NCBI GenBank assembly: GCA_027886175.1
Contig: JAJNNQ010000004.1
Coordinates: 16,411,501 to 16,475,500 of the forward strand
Direction of reading: 5' to 3'
Source of the DNA: Phylloscopus collybita
Taxonomy: Eukaryota; Chordata; Aves; Passeriformes; Phylloscopidae
Length of the DNA: 64,000 nucleotides
Shown here: piece after piece, positions 45,432 through 64,000 of the stretch
Position numbering within the stretch: the first letter of the stretch is position 1
How the letters are laid out: each line of letters begins with the position of its first letter
The notes under the pieces: model-generated
The model's database searches: none
What the model saw: the letters and a program-made list of their open reading frames with translations, nothing else
Told to the model about the DNA's origin: nothing
Program-made: the position numbers and the translations under genes

Positions 45432-48400
45432 GGCTTGGTACAGAAACTAAATCTTAGGAACTAAAAGAAGGTAAAAAACTTGTTGAAATAAAATAGTTTC
45501 TAGAACTCCTCAGGAGACAGGGAAAGCAGATTGTTAACTACATTTTTGCAAAATTACTGAAAACAGAAGTATTTTATTTGAAGTTATTACACCAAAAACA
45601 TCTCAAGGACTTCCTCCTTGTGGCAGCTGGCACCCTATCACCTAGTAAACTTGGCGTTGGGTTATTGCCCAAAGGAACAAATTTCTTAATATGGTAAATA
45701 ACTGTGTATTTAATGTTAAAACAGAATTCCCAATGGCGATATTTTGGAGGAATGTCGCACCAAATAGATTTTCAACTTTATGTGGCAAACCTAGTCATTA
45801 AAATTGCCTTTCACAGTAGTTTTCTATTTCCTATTGTCTGATTTTTGAAAATAAATTCTGATCATGTACTTTACATGTAAATAATGCTTCTCTTCAACTG
45901 CTGTGTAGAAGTCCATGTATAATTTAAAATGGTTATTTAAAAGACTATAATCTCTCAAAACAATTATTTGGATAACTCCAAAAAGGTCAGGAATTTTAAG
46001 TAGTCCAAAGCTGAAAATAAAATTCCCAACCATTTTGTCTTATTAAGATGTCCCTTCCTGCCACCACTTCAGGATCCACTGAAGGTAGTTTTCCACCCTG
46101 CCCAGGGCAGTATTAACCATCGCTACTTATTACAGCAAGTCAGGAAAGTCCAGTCATCTTTATAATCGTCCTTTCACCAGAACAGATGGAAAATGAAGCA
46201 ATTCTGTGGATGATGAACATGGCTCGAAGCAATCCAACAGGAACAAAGTATCCTAGAGACCAAAATTTCTTGGTAACAATGTTCTGAGCCAATTCCTACC
46301 CTGTTACTTAAAACAGCTGTTTTCAAGAACCCTGAGTTACCAAACTACATATGATTTAAAGGGTTGAGAAAAACAGAGCAGCAGAGGGATAAATTGTACA
46401 CAGTAAATGTGCATGATTTTGCCTCCACTTTGCAGGTCTTGTGACTGGTACTGGGACTACCTACGGACCAATTTTAACAGCCACCGATAAATCAGAACTG
46501 TCCTTTTAGTGTTAGACAGACTTCTGACCTTTTTCAGGACTTCAGGATGAGTCCCAGGCCACTGTAAATACAATACATGGCTGCAGGTACTGAGAATAAA
46601 GTGGGCTACAGCTCAATCACAGTTCACTGCTCTTTGGTGAGGCATTTACAAACGTGTGCAAAATATTTCAAAATTATGACTAACTGGTAATTCAGTTGTT
46701 TTGTCACGAGCACTACTTTGCATAAGGAAACACATACAGTATCCACTTCCATAATCCTTTTTTCTTATCTGTAGGTAGCCAAGACAACTACCAATGCTCA
46801 TTTATCAACGGGGACATGCATTTGGATATAGAAGACACCTCAGTCAACGCATCAAAACACAGCAGTTTCTGATGAGAAGAGAAATCCTTCCAACACTGGG
46901 AGAATCTGCACATGTGCTTCACTGAAGTCCGTGTTACAAACCCAAACACCAAAGTAATTCATCCACTCCCTCCTCTAAACGAAACTTTTGGTGTAGTTGG
47001 GTGGGTTTACTTTTCATTATTTCACATGCAGCTGCTGCTGCATTAATAAATAGATATTAATGCCTGCAGCTACAATTAAATGAAAATACTTTCCCCATCT
47101 GGAACACTTACCAACTTCTTGAAAGACCTGCAGGTATGGATATTCAGAAAGTCCAAAAATTTGAGGTTTTGACTAGCCATTCAATCCCAACCTCACGTCC
47201 CTTGAAGTCCTTTCTAAACACATTCCAGCTTGTTCACCCCACTCGCACACCAAAATTATCTCTGTGGCAAAACCAGGGTATGAAGGTAGAGCCAATAAGG
47301 AAGGAACAGTGTCTAGTTTGGTCTTTAGAAAGGCTTCATGTCTGGCTGTTTGCTGACAGCAACAAATCAAGTGAATCATCAATCATCCCTTGCAGAGTCA
47401 ATTTACAAATACTTCTTTACAGCCTCATTTATACCAGTGATTACTAAATAGCACAGTGTTAAATTTTAAAGGGGGAAGACTTTCCTATACCTAACTACCA
47501 AGTGATTCTGGGCGCATACACATCAGAACAGCACAGCAACAGGAGCAAGGTTAGAACAGCAGTCACATATTCAGAAACTATTTTTGAGTGGTTCTTCTCA
47601 AAGTCACACATGCTTAATTAATTCACTCTTTTTTTAGGGCAAAAGGAAAATACTCAAAGACAAAAAACAGCACTGGAGTATTTGTTTGGTGCTGAATCTA
47701 CCATGACAAAGTTTGGCTCTGTGCATGAGCTAATACTATAGGTCAGGGTACATTCTTATTCATTAGGATTTTAGGCACGCAATGATCTTACAGTAACTGC
47801 CATTTGGAATTACAGGTAGGATGATCGAGTTCAGCCTAAACAGCAGCGCTCAAGACTGTAAGTTAATACTGAAAAAGGAGTCTGAGAGTACAGGATGTTA
47901 CTCCTCCCTGCAGAAGAGATACTGAAATCACTTCGTAACAGTAACCTTTCAAGATGGAACATGAGTAATATTTACCACCATCCAAGCGTCTCTGAGTAAA
48001 ATATGTTCTTCTTTTTAATTAGACAAAAAAACCCCAAACCCATAATATTTGTAAACAGCGAATTTATTTTCCCTGGGAAATACTGCAATTGTACCCACCT
48101 GTGACACCAATTTACTCCTAGAATCTGCAGCCCATAACTTGAAGTGATATTCTTACCCCAAACATAAAGTTTTAAATTTGTAGACATGGTATGCATGCTT
48201 TTCTTCTTTAGCTGCTCATTATGAACTGAGGGTTGTTGAAATGAGATCAGTTTATGTCTATCTCAGAAGTCACTATAAATTTTATTATCCCTGATTGTTT
48301 ATGAGTTTTCTGCATGAAATACCAGTGCCTGAGGATTCCTTTCACACACACTGGCCTATCAACATGTATGTAAGAGAAAAATGTGTTAAAATGAAGACAA

Positions 48401-51400
48401 AGTTTTGAAGGAGGCATCTCCTCCCAAGAGATGTAGTGCTGTCCAGTGTACATAGAGAAATACTAATTATTCTGGGCATTCATCACTAACTTTGTCTCAG
48501 TACACCAACATTCCCCTCCTCTCATCCAGAAGGTTGGGACAAAACTGTTAATGTAATACAGCAGAACTTTTTGTGGTTTCTTGGTGAAGTCCTCTGTATT
48601 CAAGACGACTAAGACTCGCTTCTATGTAACTTGCTCTTTTTATCAGCATAAATGGCTAGCACACATGTAAAGGGCAACCCAAGTATTTTGCTGTTGTATG
48701 ATGTATGTGCAATGAGCAATGAAGCAGCTCACTCTGGACTGTTGGAAGGTGCCAGCTACAGCAGGCAGCAGTTGGCTTCCACCAGGAATTTTATGTATGT
48801 CCAAAAGATCAGCAGTGCTACTTTCAAAGGCAACTCCTGAATGCTTACACAATCCTCTAGAAAATGGTGGGCAATACTACACTCAAAAGCCAGGCTGTAT
48901 CAGTTGTGATTTGTTATCCTTCGCTTTTCCAATGCATATCCACTGCTGCACTGCCACCTTCTAGTCACTGTAACTGGAAAAAGAAAATACAGGTTAGTAC
49001 CCTGACAGACGCCGAGACAAAAAAGCTAAATTATCTTTGAATTAGTTTTATATATACAATTAATACACTTGAATTGTATTTGATCTGTTTCAACAGTATG
49101 AAAGCACATCAATAGCTAACTACAATAATCAAAATGCCCTGAGTACAACCTGTATTAATGCACACTCCTTGCATAACACTGTCTCCAGGGAAGGTACTAA
49201 GTACTGCAACTCATGTGCGTATTTCCCCTTCAAATTCTACCCACCACAAAAACCCACCAGCTTTTGATAATCTCAGCATGCTGCTCAGGAGCTCTGTAAT
49301 ATGCTGGTATACATACGGGTATTAATCTGTAAATAATACCTTGCTATAAGTTATATAAAACTTGTAATTAAGGGAAGGTAAACAGCCGGCAATTCTAATC
49401 ACACCATAATTTTCCACAAGGCTATTATTACCTTCCATGCCACAAGTAAAGGTCTATTTACTGCTCCCTTAACATTGGTACCTTGCCTGTTAAAAATCTA
49501 GAAACATTTAGAAGCTGAAGAGAAGGTTGAGAAGAGTGCACTTTTGTCTCTAATACCTGTATTTATTACAACACGGTAAAAACTGTAAAAAAACACCCTT
49601 TTTTTAAAAATAAAAGGGAAGCTTCTTCACTTCTCAGTACTTAAGCTTCAGCTTCCCAGCTAACAGAAAACTGAGGTTCACACACATGAAGTCTAAAATG
49701 TTCTGACACAACCTGTATGATATTTTGTCATTATCTTTTCAAGTTTCCTAGAATGCTGTGTAATAAAGACAGCATTTTGTCTCTTCGTTAGAGGATTCAA
49801 GACCTGGATCTGGGCCAAACTATAAATTTAACTGACTCCTGATGGTTTTTTGCAGGTGGGTGGGATAGAGAAGGGGAAACACTACTTTGACCTATTTCCC
49901 TAATCCACTTTAGTGGCACACCAGTGACATCATGATTTTTGAATGAAAAAGATTAGGTTTTCTTAACCTTTGGAAACACCTATTGTGAAGTGTTCATTCA
50001 GTAAGTCTCAAATTTAAATATTTGAACAGTTGCATCTTAAAGGAAAACAAAGACAAGTACAGCATTTGCTGGCTGAAATTTTAACAAGTGTCAGAAAAAA
50101 AAAAGCTGGTAGGGCAGTAGTTTTTGTTTTGCTTAACTACATGCGTCCCCTGAAAAAAATACACTTGTGATGATTCTGTATTTTATCTGAAACACAATCC
50201 AGTACCCTGCAACAAAGCATATTTTTCCTTTATTATTAAGGTAACAGCAGTAATTTATCAGGATTATTTATATAACACTACTGGCATATTCTGACCACAG
50301 CATTACAGTTACTGAGTTGCTGTTACTGAGACTCTCTAAGGAGAATGAACTGTAACCCAGCTGAGGCTACCAACATCACACACTATACAACAGAACCTTA
50401 TCCTTCCCACAGGACAGAATTTCCCTGGTAACAGTGACCACCTGTCAGATAGAAAAAGCTGTAGTTTGTACAGCTGATTTTTTTCACCATTCAAAAGCTA
50501 GTTCTTGAAAGCAGAATTTGAAACTAACACCAAAGACTCTTTATTGAGTCTTTGCAGACTCGATAAAGAACTACATAGAAGAGTACACATGCTTCTTTAC
50601 ATACATGCTCTCGGAAAAGCTCTTATGCTTTACTCTGTACTACATTTTATCAAATTTTGCACACACTGCAAGTTACTTCCATTTTTTACTAACAATTATT
50701 TTGTAGACAAATTTTGTTTTCCAGAAAGCTGGATTAGCATGACAGCCACTACCTTATGAGCTTTCCTTTTACCACTTTCCTTTACCACCTTCCACAACCA
50801 CTTTTCCTCATGAGTTTTCAGAGAAACAGGAGAAAGCCCCACTTTCACATAAAACCTAAAGACAGATGCTCTTGAATCTTCTTGAAAAATAATGCTAATA
50901 GGGTAAGCTTCAGAGCCATCAAACACAGCTGTCGTACAGTCTTAAACCATTCTGGAGGCACCTGAAGTCTGCAATTTAATCCCAGGACCTCTATAAAGAT
51001 CAGTTCCTAATCCAAGACTATACTCAGTCTTGTTGCTCATCCTCCACATCTAACAAGACTGATTAAGTATCTATACAGACATTTACTATTACAACTCTGA
51101 TTTTTATGGTCTGCTCTTAAAAAAAGTCATACTCGGCACTTTCTGCTGTATGACTTGAAATGCAGTTGTAAACATGTTTTTCTTTAGCTATACCCAACCT
51201 GCCCATGTGTTTTTGAAGATAAGTAGTGTCTTGCTGCCATTCGTAACCTGGCTGGTTTACAAAGCCTTCTTAAGCCTCCTCTTCCTCCAGAATTTAAACC
51301 GAAGTCAAAAACAACATTTAGCCATGAAGAATGTTCATTCAAACCAGCAAACACAATGACCAGGAAACTTCCTTGCAGCTATTACACTGCTGTAACATTT

Positions 51401-52050
51401 ACCTTACTACTGGTACAGGCATCACTCATGTCTGCCACCACCAACACAGATGAACCAGCACTATTTCAGTGGTATCTTCCAGAAGTTATCCCCCTGCAAT
51501 TAAGAGAAGATACAACAAATGGAGAAAAATACATTTTACAGCACAAGTTAACCTACAGTAATTGCTCCCATTTCAAAACAATGGCTTAAGTTTGGTTGCA
51601 GATTATTCTGTTCCAAGTTTTTACTACTTCTTTAAATGGTGGAGGATTCATTGCCTTAGAAGGGACTGGAATGGCTTAGAGAGAAGGTTGCGTGGCTTAT
51701 GGATTCTCATTCCTTTTCAATGATGCACTGCCATGTTAAATCCATAAGTTGAACAACAAAATTTACTGAGGACTAAACAGTAGTACAAAGGTTTTGGGTT
51801 TGTTGTTTGTATTTTTAGTTGGAGGTCTTCATGTTTACTATATTCAAGAGTATCTTTTGAACTTCATGGCTTTACCCAAGTTCTAACAACTTGCCACAGG
51901 CTCTGCCACATGTACTGGGTATCCCTGCAACGCAGTGTCAAAATAAACAAGAGTTAGGCATCCAACTAAACGTCAGGTTTGCATTTCTTGCTTCCAACTC
52001 CCAATAGTTGAGCTGATACTTGTCAATCTAAACCAATTCCTGATTTCACA
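45432..52050. other. AT-rich intergenic region between ARHGEF6 and RBMX
   Basis: About 6.6 kb with no exon supported by homology, no recognised RNA gene and no clear transposon. The right part may include the far 3'UTR of RBMX. A 77-codon open frame at 51,356-51,589 (+) has a hydrophobic N-terminal stretch but no other support. Confidence 0.6.
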
Positions 52051-52278
52051 AGGCTTTAATTTTGTTAATATGCTGTACATGCAGCCTCTTTAAGCATCTT
52101 CACTGAGAGATGCTTGTCACAAAATACCCCCTTCCCACCCTACATGGCAATATTCTGTCTACAGTGAGCTGCATTACAGCTTTAGCTTCAAAACTGGTGC
52201 CATAAATGCTTTTATCCAAGAATTGTTGAATTTGGAGAATTTCTAATGTATCGGGGATTTTCCTTTTTTTTTTTTTTC

Positions 52279-53326
52279 TTTAATCTAGACAGCACTTCCA
52301 TTGCCATAACATGCAGCTTGTCTTACTCTATTAGAAGAAGATAACTTGTTTCAATTTTGACTTAGACTGAAAAACTAGTTTGCTTTGCTTACCATCTTTG
52401 CTGTTTCACAGGCATTTGATGCTCTTAATCAGCTGTGGAATGCTGAAAGATTCACTTATTTTAGGAAGCCATAAGCCTTTGAGAAGTTGGAGAGAAAGAC
52501 TTCTTTGCTTATCTTATTTTCTCCTTTGGAATCAAAGATGTTCCTTTAAAAGTGAAACACTACAGAGTTGCAAAAATTTGAAACAGTATGAGTAAGCATC
52601 GTTTTGCAGCTTCTTTGATGGAATTGCTCAATGGTTTGTGGTTTGTTGTTTTTTTCTAACAGTATTTTGTAGCTGACTTACATGAACATGGTGTTTTTGC
52701 AGGGGAGGTCTTTTTAAACTCCCCATGAAACAGTAGGAAGGCAGAATATAGTGTTATCCACTTGCTTTTTTGGCTTAAGTGAATGAAATCCTCTATTTTT
52801 CTTTAAACAAGGATCTGAAGGCATTTTGTACTTGTAATACTGTGAACTTCAAATTCTAGGCACAACTGAGCTTTATGTGGAATCATCCCCACCACCCTCC
52901 AAATCACAACCAATACTTTCAGAATGAGATGCTGAACATGTAGAACAGTTCATCTCCATGTTAGATGGTTGGATGTTGTGAGGAAGATCTTAAGAACAGC
53001 TTGTTCCATTCATGACGAAAATCAGATGGAAGTGTGGCATTTCAGGGAAACTTTACTTTGAAAATTACAACACTAGTACACAGCTCAAGCTCATACATTT
53101 AACATCTGCTTTCTGAAAGAAATGTTAACAATTTTGAAATGATATTAAACATTGTTTCAACTTTTCCTCACAAAAGCATAAAAGTCATGGAGGGGAAAAC
53201 TTAACAGGCAACAATAAAAAAAGGTTAAAAACAACTTTTCCTTTTAGTAGTCCTCTGGTAGTAAAGATAGAACAGCTTCCACATTTGAGAAATAATCTGT
53301 CTTGGTCCAAAAGTTTAAGAGTGTTT
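52279..53326 (-). other. RBMX: RBMX 3' untranslated region (end uncertain)
   Basis: Non-coding sequence after the RBMX stop. The first 200 nt resemble the human RBMX 3'UTR as I remember it, suggesting conservation. No canonical AATAAA is found on the minus strand close by. ATTAAA variants lie at 52279-52284 and 52055-52060. The end given here is the nearer variant and is uncertain. Confidence 0.4.
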
Positions 53327-62313
<8,987 letters not shown>

Positions 62314-62316
62314 CTA

Positions 62317-63583
62317 CTAAAAAGAATGAGGCCATTATTAACAAAACATCAGACTGCAGTAGAGACTTTATAGTATATAAATTACTTCTGTCCTCAAAAG
62401 TACAAGAAAATTTTCTTCAGAAGGATGTTAAGCAAAAAATATGAGGTATAAACAACATTAAGTAATTACAGTTTTTTGTAATGGAAGCAACTAGAATTAG
62501 TATTAACAGTTACTTATTCACATTATAGTATATTTAAGAACAATTAAGCAGAACTTTGAATAGAGAAACAAAACACTATTAAAATGAAGCAATATTAGAG
62601 AAATTAAGAACTCTTCCAGAAGTGCTGTTCTTTTTGCCCTGGCAATCCTAGCACACCTTTCCTTTAAATCCTGGACGTTTAAAGTAATTTATTTAATATA
62701 TCGTAGTAACACAAAATCATTAACTCTTCAAAGCATCTTCAGTCAATGCTTCTAAATTAAGCTCATTCTTTGTATCATTTACAGTACATGGAATCTACAC
62801 TTAAGTCCTGGCCTATACAACACGTGAGACTGAACAGACACCAGACCACCACTGCAGTTCTGCACAGCAATGTCACAGCTACAGCCGCGGGGGCCGGAGG
62901 ATTAAAAAAGAAAAAAGCCCAAGAGCCGAAGACAAAGCCAAACCTCTCCGTGCCTGGCAGGCCGCCCGGCGCCTGTGGACAAGCGCTGCCCGCGCGTCTC
63001 CAGCGCGATGGCGCGAAGGCCCGCGCCACCTCCGGCACACACGCGAGCGCGGACAAAGCACCCCCGCGGGAGCCGCGGCGGGGCCGGGCCGGGCCTCACG
63101 GGGCCCGGGTTCAGCGGCGCTCCGAGGCACAGGGAGCGGCGTTGGACCCTCCGCGGGCTCAGGCACCGCCACAAAATGGCGGCCACCTCTGGCAGCGGCT
63201 CCGCTCCGTCCCCGCTCCCGACGGCCTCCTCGGCGCTCACCCACCGCGCGACTCATCCCCGTCCGCACACATCGGCGCGGCGCTCCTGCCGTGCCCTCCT
63301 CGCCCTCCCCCGGGATGCTGAGGCACCTCCACACCTAAAATGGCGGACACCGCACCTCACGCCGCCGTGACCCTCCTCGCCCCACCGCAACCGCGCGGGT
63401 CCCGCCGTCCTAACCGCAGACGGGCAGGGAGGGATTGCGGGTCGGGCCTGGCTCCGCTGCGTCTTCGCTGCGTCTCCACTGCGCCGCGCGCCACGCGGCC
63501 CCCAGCCCGCGAATCTTTCGCCGCGGATGCCCGCAGCGCCCCGCGGTGCCGCCCGCAGAGCCCCAGCCCGCCGCCACGCTCAC
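62317..63583 (-). other. RBMX: RBMX intron 1
   Basis: About 1.27 kb between the non-coding first exon and exon 2. The half next to the promoter (about 62,880-63,583) is CpG-rich and part of the island; the rest is AT-rich. Long open frames in the GC-rich half are composition effects. Confidence 0.7.
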
Positions 63584-63616
63584 CTCCACCCGCGCTGATC
63601 TGCAACTGCGCAATGG
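63584..63616 (-). other. RBMX: RBMX non-coding exon 1 (5' end approximate)
   Basis: It ends at a good donor, GGTGGAG/GTGAGC, with GT at 63583-63582. It starts about 30 nt below the TATA box, near CCCCATTGCGCAG. It contains no ATG, so translation starts in exon 2. Confidence 0.6.
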
Positions 63617-63640
63617 GGGCGAACAAAGGCGCTGCGGGCC

Positions 63641-63657
63641 TTTATAGCTTTACGTCA
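63641..63657 (-). promoter_or_regulatory. RBMX core promoter: TATA box and CRE/ATF site
   Basis: The minus strand reads TGACGTAA (63657-63650), a CRE/ATF-type site, then CTATAAAGG with TATAAA at 63646-63641, about 25-30 nt above the presumed start of exon 1. It lies within a CpG island. Identified by motif and position only. Confidence 0.65.
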
Positions 63658-63765
63658 CCGCCCGACGGAGCCCCGGATGCGGCGGCGGCGGCAGCGCCGA
63701 GCCCGGTAGGGGGCGCCGGCGGCCCGCCGCGGCCCTGGGGCCGGCGCGAAGCTCCCGCTGCGGCC

Positions 63766-63859
63766 CGGGGACAGCGGGCCCTGGTGGGGACGGGGACAGC
63801 GGGCCCTGGTGGGGACGGGGACAGCGGGGCCCGGCTGGGACGGGGACAGCGGGGCCGGA
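63766..63859. repeat. 25-bp GC-rich tandem repeat, about 3.8 copies, upstream of RBMX
   Basis: Units at 63,766-63,790, 63,791-63,815, 63,816-63,840 and a partial one from 63,841, each beginning CGGGGACAGCGGG. The first two are identical and the later ones carry a few changes. It lies about 120-220 bp above the RBMX TATA box. Confidence 0.9.
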
Positions 63860-64000
63860 GAGTCCCGTCCTGCCGGGAGCGGGGAGCGGGCCGGGGACCG
63901 CAAGAGGCGGGAAAATAGCGGCAGTGGGCCATGGGAAAGGCGGGGTAGAGTTTTGTTTGCCGGCTACGCCTGATCCGGAAGGATTGAGGCCGCGTGTGGA

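Larger units (their letters stand above)
62880..63960. promoter_or_regulatory. CpG island over the RBMX promoter
   Basis: A continuous run of CpG-dense DNA around exon 1, ending towards AT-rich intron at about 62,880. Typical of a broadly expressed gene. A divergent transcript from the plus strand is possible but no exon can be supported before the window ends. Confidence 0.75.

Noticed and set aside
51356..51589. 77-codon plus-strand frame with a signal-peptide-like start
   Set aside because: No family, no promoter or poly(A) context and AT-rich surroundings; chance open frame is more likely.
62770..63918. Several 130-190 codon frames on both strands at the RBMX promoter
   Set aside because: All lie in the CpG island and are rich in Arg, Pro, Ala and Gly from base composition; none has a known domain.

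Overview
The window is vertebrate nuclear DNA, almost certainly from a bird. Three protein genes can be read exon by exon with GT/AG splice sites: CD40LG (+), ARHGEF6 (-) and RBMX (-). This is the gene order of human Xq26.3; in chicken the block lies on chromosome 4. The CD40LG residues resemble chicken CD40L, the dispersed repeats are CR1 LINE fragments, and ARHGEF6 fits in about 36 kb. The species and the passerine/non-passerine question cannot be settled from the sequence alone.

Layout. 1-5,110: the 3' part of CD40LG (T-cell CD40 ligand, a TNF-family cytokine). Four exons are present, joined coding 528 nt = 175 aa plus stop, then an AU-rich 3'UTR; exons for the cytoplasmic tail and membrane anchor lie left of the window. 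5,110-7,480: spacer between tail-to-tail genes, with a CR1 fragment. 7,480-45,370: complete ARHGEF6 (alpha-PIX/COOL-2, a Rac/Cdc42 GEF). There are 22 coding exons, 2,322 nt, 773 aa, with phases that join without a break. Intron 2 holds a CpG island (about 39,020-39,960) next to a striking three-part pentanucleotide array (40,042-40,395). 45,400-about 52,000: AT-rich intergenic DNA with no supported gene. 53,327-63,620: complete RBMX (hnRNP G). There is one non-coding and eight coding exons, 1,143 nt, 380 aa, a TATA/CRE promoter in a CpG island, and an intronic C/D-box snoRNA recognised as SNORD61 by its guide against 18S rRNA. 63,620-64,000: promoter-side GC-rich DNA with a 25-bp tandem repeat.

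The three genes do not form a pathway operon; their linkage is ancient synteny. CD40LG acts in T-B cell help, ARHGEF6 in PAK/GIT/Rac signalling, and RBMX in pre-mRNA splicing. No wholly new system is evident. The observations most worth checking are the composite pentanucleotide array beside a candidate internal ARHGEF6 promoter, a CR1 insertion that begins at intron position +7 behind an ARHGEF6 donor site, an extra stalk exon in CD40LG relative to human, a 21-nt ARHGEF6 microexon, and a tandem NAGNAG acceptor in CD40LG.
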